64,000 nucleotides of DNA from Meiothermus sp. (lineage in GTDB: Bacteria; Deinococcota; Deinococci; Deinococcales; Thermaceae): positions 19,059 to 83,058 of the forward strand of contig BPIL01000014.1 of assembly GCA_026004095.1 (NCBI GenBank), read 5' to 3'. A program made the position numbers and the translations under genes. This document shows positions 1 through 8,792 of this stretch, piece by piece (within the stretch, counting starts at the first letter, position 1; the number at the start of each line of letters is the position of its first letter). The notes under the pieces are model-generated. The model saw nothing but the letters and a program-made list of their open reading frames with translations, was not told the DNA's origin and did not search any database.

Positions 1-244
1 TCATCCACAGGGCCTGGCGGCGCGCCTCGAGGCCCTGCCCCTCCCCGAGCCCCCGGCCTTCTGGGCCGAGCTCGAGGGCCATGGCAAGGTGGTAGAGGGG
101 GGCATCGCCTATCAGCTCACCCTCCGCATCCACGCCACCCTGCCCCAGGGCGAAAAATGGGGGGGACGGGCCCTGGGGCGCCTGGCCGAGGCCGCTTTCG
201 AGCGGAACGTGGAACGGGTTCTGCAGCGGCTCACCCAGGCCTGA
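1..244 (+). CDS. 3' end of an unidentified protein (partial)
   Basis: A reading frame already open at base 2 ends with TGA at 242-244. Eighty residues are visible and the start lies outside the window. The fragment has no Cys, contains a strand-like stretch (IAYQLTLRIHATLPQ) and finishes with an amphipathic helix (AAFERNVERVLQRL). A beta sheet followed by a long C-terminal helix is reminiscent of SRPBCC/START-like folds, but that is only a guess from shape. Codon use matches the neighbours. The next gene has its own -10-like box, so this is probably the end of a separate transcript. Confidence 0.6.
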   Translation, partial: HPQGLAARLEALPLPEPPAFWAELEGHGKVVEGGIAYQLTLRIHATLPQGEKWGGRALGRLAEAAFERNVERVLQRLTQA

Positions 245-273
245 GCCGGCGCACCCAACCCCTGTTTCGGACA

Positions 274-279
274 TATACT
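274..279 (+). promoter_or_regulatory. -10 box of the hydrolase-kinase promoter
   Basis: TATACT lies 24 bases before the ATG at 304. A ribosome binding site GGAGG (292-296) follows. No clear -35 element is visible. Confidence 0.45.
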
Positions 280-303
280 AGTTAACGCATCGGAGGTCGA
301 ACC

Positions 304-981
304 ATGGTCGAGGTACGCTACCTAGGACACTCAGCCCTGCTCATCAGCGACGGTACTACCCGCATACTGGTAGACCCTTTCCTCACCGGTAACCCCAAAG
401 CGGCCCTCACGGCCGACCAGGTAGAAGCCGACCTGGTGGTGCTGACCCATGCCCACGGCGATCACTACGGCGACAGCGTGGCTATTAGCCAGCGCACCGG
501 AGCCCCAATTATCTCCAACTACGAGATTGTGAGCTATGCCGAAAAACAGGGCGCCAAAGGGGTGGGCATGAACCTGGGCGGCACCTACCGGTTCAAAGGC
601 GGGTGGCTCAAGTGGTTTCCTGCCTGGCACTCCTCTTCTTTTCCGGATGGAACCTACGGCGGCCTGGCCCAGGGCTTTGTGCTCGAGCTGGGCGGTAAGC
701 GCCTGTACATCGCAGGGGACACCGCCCTATTCAGCGATATGACCCTGGTAGCCCAGTACAGCCCCGATCTGGCTGTTCTGCCCATTGGCGACCACTTCAC
801 CATGGGGCCAGACGATGCCCTCAAGGCCCTCGAGCTGACTCGAGCCAAGCAGGTGCTGCCGGTGCACTACAACACCTTCCCCCCCATCGCCCAAGATGGC
901 GCGGCCTTTGTGCAGCAGGCCGGCCGGCTCGGGGTGGGGGGCCAGGCCTTAGCGCCCGGCGAACATATGACCCTTTCGTAG
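304..981 (+). CDS. UPF0173 metallo-beta-lactamase-fold hydrolase
   Basis: Cytosolic metal-dependent hydrolase of the UPF0173 group; 225 residues, the usual family size. The metal signature THAHGDHYG is at residues 48-56, GDTALFSD near 138-145 holds the bridging Asp, and a later His lies in VHYNTF near 187. No signal peptide or membrane segment is present. The physiological substrate of UPF0173 proteins is not established, so only a Zn/Mn hydrolase role is inferred. The ATG at 304 has GGAGG seven bases upstream. The kinase gene starts 8 bases after the stop, suggesting cotranscription. Confidence 0.85.
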   Translation: MVEVRYLGHSALLISDGTTRILVDPFLTGNPKAALTADQVEADLVVLTHAHGDHYGDSVAISQRTGAPIISNYEIVSYAEKQGAKGVGMNLGGTYRFKGGWLKWFPAWHSSSFPDGTYGGLAQGFVLELGGKRLYIAGDTALFSDMTLVAQYSPDLAVLPIGDHFTMGPDDALKALELTRAKQVLPVHYNTFPPIAQDGAAFVQQAGRLGVGGQALAPGEHMTLS

Positions 982-989
982 CAGTTGCC

Positions 990-1877
990 ATGACCCCCAA
1001 CCCCCAGCAACCCATGGACTATCGCCGACTGACCCGACAACACTACAAGCTCGAGATGCTCTTGGGCCTGGGGCGATCGTCCCAGGTGTACCTAGCCCAC
1101 GCCCCCGACGGCACCAAGGTGGCCCTTAAGGTGCCGCGCCGCGAGGTACGCACCGACCGGGCCCTCACCGAGCGCTTCGCGCAGGAGGTGGCCCTGTCGC
1201 TTACCCTTAACCACACCAACCTGGTGCGGGGGCTCTCGGGGCGCCCCGAGGGGGAGGGGGCTTTTCTGGCGCTGGAATACTTCGAGGAGGGCACCCTCGA
1301 GGACAGACTTAAAAAAGGCCCCCTTAGCCGGGAGGTGGCCCTCGACTGCCTGAGCCAGATCGCCCAGGCCCTCATCTACCTGCACGACCGGGGCGTCATC
1401 CACCAAGACGTCAAACCGTCCAACATTTTTATCGACGGTATGCTGTTCAAGCTCGGCGACTTTGGCGTGGCTAAAACCCGCGAAAACCCCAAACCCCTCG
1501 AGCGGGCCGGCAGCCCCTTCTACATGGCCCCGGAGCTATTCCTGGGAGAGCCGGCCACCCCTGCCTCGGACGCCTACTCGTTTGGGGTGATGGCCTTCGA
1601 GCTGTTGGTAGGTAAGCGGCCTTTTGTGGGGGAAACCCTGGAAGAGATCACCCACGCCCACCTGCACAAGCTGCCCCCACCCACCAACCTTCCACCCCAC
1701 CTCGACCGGATTGTTCGCAACCTCCTGGCTAAAGACCCCGCCATCCGCGCGACCCCCAAAGCCTTCTTGCAGATCGTACAAAACACCCCCCAGGCCGAGG
1801 CCAACCCTGGTAAAAGCAGTCCAGAAAACAAGCCCCCCAAAGCCAAGGGGCTGTTTGGCCTGTTTCGCAAAAAATAG
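990..1877 (+). CDS. Ser/Thr protein kinase, soluble, non-RD type
   Basis: Hanks-type kinase that should phosphorylate Ser/Thr residues of unknown targets. In order: Gly-rich loop GLGRSSQVYLA (26-36), ATP-anchoring Lys47 in VALKV, helix C Glu66, catalytic loop HQDVKPSN (138-145) with Asp140, DFG at 157-159, APE at 180-182. The Arg before the catalytic Asp is replaced by Gln (HQD, not HRD), so activation-loop control probably differs from RD kinases. The C-terminus is Pro/Lys-rich and ends LFGLFRKK. There is no membrane segment or PASTA domain, unlike PknB/PrkC. ATG 1014 (MDYRRLT) is an alternative start because no strong ribosome binding site precedes 990. Confidence 0.88.
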   Translation: MTPNPQQPMDYRRLTRQHYKLEMLLGLGRSSQVYLAHAPDGTKVALKVPRREVRTDRALTERFAQEVALSLTLNHTNLVRGLSGRPEGEGAFLALEYFEEGTLEDRLKKGPLSREVALDCLSQIAQALIYLHDRGVIHQDVKPSNIFIDGMLFKLGDFGVAKTRENPKPLERAGSPFYMAPELFLGEPATPASDAYSFGVMAFELLVGKRPFVGETLEEITHAHLHKLPPPTNLPPHLDRIVRNLLAKDPAIRATPKAFLQIVQNTPQAEANPGKSSPENKPPKAKGLFGLFRKK

Positions 1878-1970
1878 CAGCGCGGCGCTTCACCAAAAGC
1901 CAGGCCCCTCGCGCGCAACCCCTTACCGGCTTCTGCCGATAAACTATGGGCAAGCAAAGCGAGGCCCGTT

Positions 1971-3896
1971 ATGAACGACCCCATCTGGTTCCCTTCCGAC
2001 GCGTACACCCGCGGCAGCCATATCGAAGCCCTGCTACAACACCTGCATCTGGACAGCTACGAAGCCCTTTATCGCTACAGTATCGAACAGCCCGAGGCTT
2101 TCTGGGAGGCCACCCTCCAGCTCCTGGGCCTCGAGTGGTTTACCCCTTACCGGCAGGTGCTGGACACCTCCCAGGGGCCGCAGTGGCCCCGGTGGTTTGT
2201 GGGCGGGCAGCTCAATCTGGCCTACAACGCCCTGCATCACGCCAGAACCCGCAAAGATGCTCCGGCCCTGATCTGGGAAGGGGAAGAGGGGGCCGTGGCG
2301 CGCTTGAGTTACGGGGAGCTCGAGGCCGCCGTGGCCCAGGCCGCCCACGCGCTCGAGGCCCTGGGCATCCAGAAAGGCGACCGGGTAGGCCTGTTTATGC
2401 CCATGCTGCCCGAAACCGCCATCAGCGCCCTGGCCGTGGCACAAATTGGGGCCATCTTTGTACCCATCTTCTCCGGTTACGCCCCCGAAGCAGCGGCCAC
2501 CCGGCTGCAGGATGCCGGGGCCAGGCTGGTCATCACCGCGGATGGCTTCTACCGGAGGGGCAGCCGGGTTGATCTTCTGAACAACGCCCGCCGCGCCGCA
2601 GCGCTTTCACCAAGCGTAGAGAAGCTGCTGGTGGTGCGCCGCTTTGGGGACGTGGCCCTGGCTGCAAACGAGGTGGCCTGGGACGAACAGGTTCTAAAAC
2701 AGCCCTCGAGCGCCCCATACCAGCCTATGGACAGCATGGATCCGTTCATGCTGATCTACACCTCCGGCACCACCGGCAGACCCAAGGGCACCGTGCACTA
2801 CCACGCCGGTTTTCCCATCAAAGCGGCCCAGGATATGGCCCACCTCTTCGATCTGCGCCAGCACGAAACCCTGTTCTGGTTCACCGATATGGGCTGGATG
2901 ATGGGGCCGTGGGCCATTCTGGGCGCTCTTACCATCGGCGGCACGGTGCTGCTCTATGAAGGGGCCCCCGATTACCCCAATCCAGGCCGCCTGTGGGCCC
3001 TCTGCGAGCGGCACAGGGTAACCCATCTGGGCCTCTCCCCCACCCTGGTGCGGGCCCTGATGCCCCTGGGGGATGACTGGGTGCGCTCGCACGACCTGTC
3101 CAGCCTGCGCATGCTGGGCTCCACCGGCGAACCCTGGAACCTCGAGCCCTACCTCTGGTTCTTCAAGACCGTGGGCCAGGGCCGGGTTCCCATCATCAAC
3201 TACTCCGGGGGCACCGAGATCGGCGGGGGCATTCTGGGCTGCACAGCCTGGCGACCCATCAAGCCCATGGGCTTCAACACCGCCGTGCCCGGCATGCACG
3301 CCGAGGTGCTCGACAGCACGGGCCGGCCTGTGCGGGACGAGGTAGGCGAGCTGGCCGTGCTGGCCCCCTGGCCGGGCCAAACCAAGGGCTTCTGGAAAGC
3401 GCCCGAACGTTATCTCGAAACCTACTGGCAGCGCTTTGAAAACATCTGGGTGCACGGCGACTGGGCCAGGGTGGATCGAGACGGACACTGGGTGATTCAG
3501 GGCCGGAGCGACGACACCCTCAAAATCGCCGGCAAGCGGGTGGGGCCCGCCGAGTACGAGAGCGCCGCGGTGGAGCACCCCAGCGTAAAAGAAGCCGCTG
3601 CCATCGGCATACCACACCCGGTAAAGGGCGAAGCCGCGGTGCTATTCGTGGTGCTGCGCAGCGACCACACCCCCAGCCCCGACCTCGAGCAGGCCATTGC
3701 AGAAACCGTTACCCAACGCCTGGGCAAGGCCCTCAAACCCGAGCGCATTCTGTTTGTACCCGACCTGCCCAAAACCCGCAACGCCAAGGTGATGCGCCGG
3801 GTGATACGGGCTGCCTTTCTGGGCCAGCCCCCCGGCGATCTCTCGGCGCTGGAGAACCCCCAGGCGGTGGAGGCCATCCAGCAAGCAGCTAGATAG
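1971..3896 (+). CDS. Acyl-CoA synthetase (AMP-forming), acetyl-CoA synthetase-like
   Basis: Activates a carboxylic acid to acyl-AMP and then acyl-CoA. The 641 residues match the length of acetyl-CoA synthetase and include its N-terminal cap. The P-loop YTSGTTGRPKG is near residues 263-273; the ATP/hinge region GDWARVDRDG and GRSDDTLKIAGKRVGP follow; the catalytic Lys is K606 in PKTRNAKVMRR. That Lys is the usual acetylation site, and an AcuC-type deacetylase is encoded at 51995-53131. Where true acetyl-CoA synthetases have a WWQTET motif with the substrate-limiting Trp, this protein has NYSGGTEIGG, so the substrate may be larger than acetate. I therefore give no symbol. Confidence 0.85.
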   Translation: MNDPIWFPSDAYTRGSHIEALLQHLHLDSYEALYRYSIEQPEAFWEATLQLLGLEWFTPYRQVLDTSQGPQWPRWFVGGQLNLAYNALHHARTRKDAPALIWEGEEGAVARLSYGELEAAVAQAAHALEALGIQKGDRVGLFMPMLPETAISALAVAQIGAIFVPIFSGYAPEAAATRLQDAGARLVITADGFYRRGSRVDLLNNARRAAALSPSVEKLLVVRRFGDVALAANEVAWDEQVLKQPSSAPYQPMDSMDPFMLIYTSGTTGRPKGTVHYHAGFPIKAAQDMAHLFDLRQHETLFWFTDMGWMMGPWAILGALTIGGTVLLYEGAPDYPNPGRLWALCERHRVTHLGLSPTLVRALMPLGDDWVRSHDLSSLRMLGSTGEPWNLEPYLWFFKTVGQGRVPIINYSGGTEIGGGILGCTAWRPIKPMGFNTAVPGMHAEVLDSTGRPVRDEVGELAVLAPWPGQTKGFWKAPERYLETYWQRFENIWVHGDWARVDRDGHWVIQGRSDDTLKIAGKRVGPAEYESAAVEHPSVKEAAAIGIPHPVKGEAAVLFVVLRSDHTPSPDLEQAIAETVTQRLGKALKPERILFVPDLPKTRNAKVMRRVIRAAFLGQPPGDLSALENPQAVEAIQQAAR

Positions 3897-3915
3897 TCGG
3901 CCTGCAAAACCCAGG

Positions 3916-5016
3916 TTAGAAAGCCCGGCCGGTGGCTTTGGTAAGCATCAGCCTGAGTTCGTGGGGGCTGGTGGCCGATCCTTCGGCATCCTCAAGGCTG
4001 ATGTGGCCCTGGCTGTAAAGCTCAACCAGGTGTTGATCAAAGGTTTGCATGCCACGCAGATTGTCCTGTAGCATGGCATCCTTGATCTGGGGCGTCTTAT
4101 TTTCGTCCTTAATGAGGTCGCGCACAAAAGGCGTGGCGAGGAGTATTTCCAGGGCCAGCGCCCGACCGTGACCGTCGGCGCGGGGCAGCAGGCGCTGCGA
4201 GATGATGCCCAGGAGCGACTCGGCCAGCAGAATGCGAATTTGCAGGTGTTCGTGCAGGGGGAAAAAGTCGATGATGCGGTTGATGGTGCGCACCGCATCC
4301 AGGGTGTGGAGGGTGGATAGCACCAGGTGGCCGGTCTGGGCCGCCATAATCGCCGCCTCCACCGTTTCGCGGTCGCGCATCTCGCCGATCAGAATCACAT
4401 CCGGATCCTGCCGCATGGCGTACTTGAGGCCGGAGCTGAACGAGTCGGTATCCACCCCCACCTCGCGCTGCACCACCAGGCTTTTCTTGTGCTTGTGTAA
4501 AAACTCGATGGGGTCTTCAATGGTGATGATGTTTTTAGGGTAGTGCAGGTTGATGTGGTCGATGAGCGCTGCCAGGGTGGTGGATTTACCCGAGCCAGTA
4601 GGGCCGGTCACCAGTATCAACCCGCGCTCTTTGGAGGCCAGGTCTTCCATCACCGGACGGGGTAGCCCCAGCGCCTCGAAGCTTGGAATGGTTTCGGCCA
4701 CCACCCGCATCACCAACCCAAAGCTACCCCGCTGGTGCAGCAGGTTGCAGCGAAAGCGCGCCAGGCCCGGCACGGTGTAGGCAAAGTCCATCTCTTTTTT
4801 GTACTCGAGCTCCTCGAGCTGCATGGGGTTTAGCAGGCTGCGCACGATGGCTTCCACATCTTCCGGCGAGAGCACTTTACTCCCAAACGGCTTAAGCTTG
4901 CCATCGATGCGCACCGTAGGCGGCGCCCCGGCCTGCAAATGGATATCCGAGGCTCGGGCCTGCACCATGCTGCGCAGCATATCAGCAATGGGCGTAGGGG
5001 TTTGCGTGGCACTCAT
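3916..5016 (-). CDS. pilT: Type IV pilus retraction ATPase PilT
   Basis: Hexameric cytoplasmic ATPase that powers type IV pilus retraction (twitching, DNA uptake). At 366 residues it is of normal size. Walker A is GPTGSGKSTT near 138-147, the Asp box DPIEFLHK follows, Walker B is ILIGEMRDRET near 213-223, and the His box is STLHTLDA. The AIRNLIRE retraction motif is present in modified form as FVRDLIKDENK. GGGAG stands seven bases before the ATG at 5016. No other pilus gene is adjacent. PilU is the alternative, but the conserved core fits PilT better. Confidence 0.92.
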   Translation of the reverse strand: MSATQTPTPIADMLRSMVQARASDIHLQAGAPPTVRIDGKLKPFGSKVLSPEDVEAIVRSLLNPMQLEELEYKKEMDFAYTVPGLARFRCNLLHQRGSFGLVMRVVAETIPSFEALGLPRPVMEDLASKERGLILVTGPTGSGKSTTLAALIDHINLHYPKNIITIEDPIEFLHKHKKSLVVQREVGVDTDSFSSGLKYAMRQDPDVILIGEMRDRETVEAAIMAAQTGHLVLSTLHTLDAVRTINRIIDFFPLHEHLQIRILLAESLLGIISQRLLPRADGHGRALALEILLATPFVRDLIKDENKTPQIKDAMLQDNLRGMQTFDQHLVELYSQGHISLEDAEGSATSPHELRLMLTKATGRAF

Positions 5017-5304
5017 CTCAAAGCTCCCTCGTGGTAGCAGATCAACGGGTTAATCTCGCTGGAGCCCACCGACAACCACCATAAGGCCACCATTGCAATA
5101 AGTGCTTATCAAACATCGGCCTTACCACGTTGCTGGCGCCCAGCTCAAACCCACGCTCATGAGTATATGACACCTCCCCAACCTGGTTCGCACCAAATAA
5201 ACAAACCCCGCAATTCGGCCCAGCATCCGGCGGGGTCAACCTCCCAGACCTGCTTGCCGGGCCGCCCTTGGCCCCCATGGGGATCAGGGCTTAAACTCGA
5301 GCAC
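5017..5304. other. Intergenic region between pilT and the small membrane gene
   Basis: About 290 bases between divergent genes. I see no convincing gene, tRNA or repeat. Both flanking promoters should lie here but no -35/-10 pair stands out. Confidence 0.4.
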
Positions 5305-5613
5305 ATGGGTAAGAAACGCCGGGCAGAAAAACTCAAACGTAAAGCACAGCAGCGGGTGCCGCTCTCCGGTCGGGACATGCTGCGCATCTTTCCCAGCCTG
5401 CTGTTGCGGGCTTTTATCGTGGTGATGCCCCTCTCCGTGCTTATGACCATCCTGGGCAGCAACGGGGTCACGCTGTTCAATAACTTCTGGGTGCAGATGG
5501 GAACGTACCTTGCCGCCTATATCGTATTCAACAGGTTCATCTTTGGCCCCATTCGCAACTACCAACCAACCCAGGCCGGCTCGCGCAACCACCCACCCAA
5601 GGCCAAGCCCTAG
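5305..5613 (+). CDS. Small conserved-type membrane protein
   Basis: A 102-residue protein of unknown function. It starts with a strongly basic stretch (GKKRRAEKLKRKAQQR), followed by two hydrophobic segments around residues 28-48 and 56-76 that can span the membrane, and ends in a polar Pro-rich tail. The frame stays open upstream to 5167, but ATG 5305 gives the sensible basic N-terminus before the first membrane helix. By the positive-inside rule both ends should be cytoplasmic. It stands alone between pilT and rsfS. Confidence 0.6.
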   Translation: MGKKRRAEKLKRKAQQRVPLSGRDMLRIFPSLLLRAFIVVMPLSVLMTILGSNGVTLFNNFWVQMGTYLAAYIVFNRFIFGPIRNYQPTQAGSRNHPPKAKP

Positions 5614-5624
5614 GCGCTATCCCG

Positions 5625-5969
5625 CTATATGCGCTTTGCATCGGCCCAGAAACCCTCTAGATCGTAGTACTCGCGGGCCTCCGCGCTCATCAGATGCACC
5701 AGCACCGGGCCATAGTCGAGGAGCACCCAGCGCGGACTGGGGCCTTCGACGTTATTTGCCCGGATACCGTGGTCTTCGAGTAACTTTTCCCGCACGGCCC
5801 GCTCGAGGGCCTGCAGGTGGGGCTGGGAAGTCCCGGTGGCAATCACAAAGTAGTCGAGCGTATCGGAGACACCGGTCAGATCCAGCACCACCACATTCTC
5901 GGCTTTCTTGTCCTCCAGGGCTTCCTTGACCAGGTGGATGAGTCTTTGGGTATCAATGGCTTGAACCAT
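5625..5969 (-). CDS. rsfS: Ribosomal silencing factor RsfS
   Basis: RsfS/Iojap protein, 114 residues, binds uL14 on the 50S subunit and blocks subunit joining under nutrient limitation. The family features VVVLDLTGVSDTLDYFVIATG and then WVLLDYGPVLVHLMSAEAREYYDLEGFW span almost the full length. It lies downstream of obg on the same strand, but a TACAAT box directly before the ATG suggests an additional promoter. In many bacteria rsfS follows yqeK and an LCP gene; here those two are nearby (8164-10067) but on the opposite strand. Confidence 0.93.
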   Translation of the reverse strand: MVQAIDTQRLIHLVKEALEDKKAENVVVLDLTGVSDTLDYFVIATGTSQPHLQALERAVREKLLEDHGIRANNVEGPSPRWVLLDYGPVLVHLMSAEAREYYDLEGFWADAKRI

Positions 5970-5977
5970 TCGACCTC

Positions 5978-5983
5978 ATTGTA
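5978..5983 (-). promoter_or_regulatory. -10 box directly upstream of rsfS
   Basis: TACAAT on the minus strand ends eight bases before the rsfS ATG, a spacing expected for a leaderless or nearly leaderless transcript. Confidence 0.45.
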
Positions 5984-5996
5984 CACAAGTTAAGGA

Positions 5997-7247
<1,251 letters not shown>

Positions 7248-7252
7248 AAATC

Positions 7253-7290
7253 AAAAACCGGAGGCCAGAAGCGCAGGCTCCCGCCTCCGG
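7253..7290 (-). terminator. Terminator-like hairpin between rpmA and obg
   Basis: On the minus strand the 8-base arms CCGGAGGC and GCCTCCGG (7258-7265, 7283-7290 in plus coordinates) flank a 17-base loop and are followed by TTTTTG. It lies between the rpmA stop and the obg start, so it may attenuate transcription into obg. Confidence 0.6.
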
Positions 7291-7302
7291 CGCAGAGTAA
7301 GG

Positions 7303-7579
7303 TTAATCCCCAGCCTGGGCCGTTTCCAGGGGCCTTACCAGCACAAAACGGCCCTTGCGGCCCTTATCGGCAAACTCCACCACACCGTCGATCAAGGCAA
7401 ACAGGGTGTAGTCGCGGCCCTGGCCCACGCCCGCACCGGCGCGGAACTTGGTACCCCCGCTGGCGCACCAGCACGTTACCAGCCTTAACCACCTGACCTT
7501 CGAAGCGCTTAACGCCCAGGCGCTTGGCTTGGCTGTCGCGCCCGTTTTTGGTTGAACCCAGACCCTTTTTATGTGCCAT
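7303..7579 (-). CDS. rpmA: Ribosomal protein bL27, reading frame broken by one extra base
   Basis: bL27 of the 50S subunit, reaching to the peptidyl transferase centre. The first part reads [19 protein letters not shown] to LVRQRG as expected. Then the frame shifts: the wrong frame ends at 7364, while the neighbouring frame continues with [19 protein letters not shown] to the stop at 7303-7305. Removing one base from the five-C run at 7454-7458 (plus strand) restores a normal protein of 91 residues. A sequencing error is the simplest explanation because bL27 is normally needed for growth. AAGGAG precedes the ATG. Confidence 0.9.
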
Positions 7580-7607
7580 CGTGTGCTCCTTCGGAAGAGC
7601 GCCTCAG

Positions 7608-7913
7608 CTAAGCGCGAATCTCCTTTACCAGAATCTCGGTGTAGGGCTGGCGGTGGCCCCGCTTACGGCGGTACTGAACCTTGGCCTTGAACTTAGCCAC
7701 CACCACCTTTTTACCCTTACCATGCTCGACCACCTCGGCCACCACCTTGGCGCCGGGTACGGTGGGGCTGCCGATCACGGTCTGCTCGCCCCCCAGCATC
7801 AGCGCCTCGAACTCCACGGTGTCGCCGGGGTTGGCCTCGAGCTTCTCCACGCGCAGCTTGCTGCCCGGTTCTGCGCGGTACTGCTTACCACCCGTTTTGA
7901 TGATTGCGTACAT
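7608..7913 (-). CDS. rplU: Ribosomal protein bL21
   Basis: 50S subunit protein that binds 23S rRNA. From ATG 7913 it has 101 residues: [17 protein letters not shown] at the start and [17 protein letters not shown] near the end are family signatures. A GTG six bases upstream is in frame, but GGAG is spaced nine bases from the ATG and only three from the GTG, so the ATG is preferred. First gene of rplU-rpmA-obg. Confidence 0.94.
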   Translation of the reverse strand: MYAIIKTGGKQYRAEPGSKLRVEKLEANPGDTVEFEALMLGGEQTVIGSPTVPGAKVVAEVVEHGKGKKVVVAKFKAKVQYRRKRGHRQPYTEILVKEIRA

Positions 7914-7995
7914 GGTCACACTCTCCAGTTAGCCGTCCGGGATGCAGGTGCAATCCAACCAGACAGCTCGGGTCTTTTGACCCAGCCAACTGTCA

Positions 7996-8024
7996 ACTAT
8001 AGCGGCTATGGATAAATGTTTCAA
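7996..8024 (-). promoter_or_regulatory. Promoter of rplU-rpmA-obg
   Basis: On the minus strand TTGAAA (8019-8024) and TATAGT (7996-8001) are separated by exactly 17 bases, a good housekeeping-type promoter. It predicts an rplU leader of about 75 bases. Confidence 0.65.
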
Positions 8025-8074
8025 GTGCTGGTTGGAGCAGCTCACTGAACCGCGACTTTAGAGGTTCCATCGCC

Positions 8075-8102
8075 TTGGAATTTTCTGCAAATGTGGTAGG
8101 CT
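8075..8102 (+). promoter_or_regulatory. Possible promoter of yqeK
   Basis: TTGGAA (8075-8080) and TAGGCT (8097-8102) with a 16-base spacer, 61 bases before the TTG start of yqeK. Confidence 0.4.
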
Positions 8103-8163
8103 CTCTGTTGCGGATGGGCAGGAGTCTCCAATACCTGCTCCCGCCCTCGGCGGAGGCATAACC

Positions 8164-8730
8164 TTGATACGCACAAGCGCTGTCGTTGATTACGCCGAGA
8201 AGGTGCGCCGGCTGGTCAAGCCCGAGCGCTATGAGCATATCCTGCGGGTCGCCGAACTGGCGGCTCAAATTGCCCGGGCCAACCGGCTTGATGAAGCAAA
8301 AACCTACCTGGCTGCAATCCTGCACGACGCTGCGCGCGACCTGAACGACGAGCGCTTGCTGGAGCTGGCTACCCCAGAAAACGACATTGAACGCAACCAT
8401 CCCCTGGCCCTGCATGGGCGAGCGGGCCGTCGGCTGGCCGAGGCCTGGGGCGTAAAGGACGAGGAGGTGCTCGAGGCCATCGAGGGCCATGTCTATGGGG
8501 TTAGCCCCGATCACAAGATCGGCATGGCCCTCTACATCGCCGATGTCTCGGAGCCGGGCCGGGGGGTCAATCATGACATCCGGGAGATGGCACTTAGCGG
8601 CAGGCTCGAGGAAGCCTACCAAAAGGCCGTGGTTTGTAAGGTTGATTACCTGCAAAAGAAGGGCATTACACCGCATCCCCGCACCTGGGCTGCCTATCAA
8701 GCCCTGCAGCGAAAGCCAGACGACCGCTAG
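8164..8730 (+). CDS. yqeK: HD-domain Ap4A hydrolase, YqeK-like
   Basis: Predicted symmetrical diadenosine tetraphosphatase of the YqeK family; 188 residues. The first metal His is in YEHILRVAELA, the HD pair in AILHDAARDL, and further ligands in HPLALHGRAGRRLAEAWG and IADVSEPGR. YqeK proteins typically bind two irons. The start is a TTG at 8164 with GGAGG eight bases upstream; no better ATG exists. An LCP gene follows, as in the frequent nadD-yqeK-LCP-rsfS cluster. Confidence 0.85.
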   Translation: MIRTSAVVDYAEKVRRLVKPERYEHILRVAELAAQIARANRLDEAKTYLAAILHDAARDLNDERLLELATPENDIERNHPLALHGRAGRRLAEAWGVKDEEVLEAIEGHVYGVSPDHKIGMALYIADVSEPGRGVNHDIREMALSGRLEEAYQKAVVCKVDYLQKKGITPHPRTWAAYQALQRKPDDR

Positions 8731-8792
8731 GCACACCGCGCCGCTACAACCCTGTTACCCACGCTCTGCTGCTCGATCAATTTTGTAATCTT

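Noticed and set aside
5157..5250. Upstream extension of the small membrane gene to 5167
   Set aside because: The added 46 residues are Pro/Ser-rich with no ribosome binding site; ATG 5305 begins a normal basic N-terminus.
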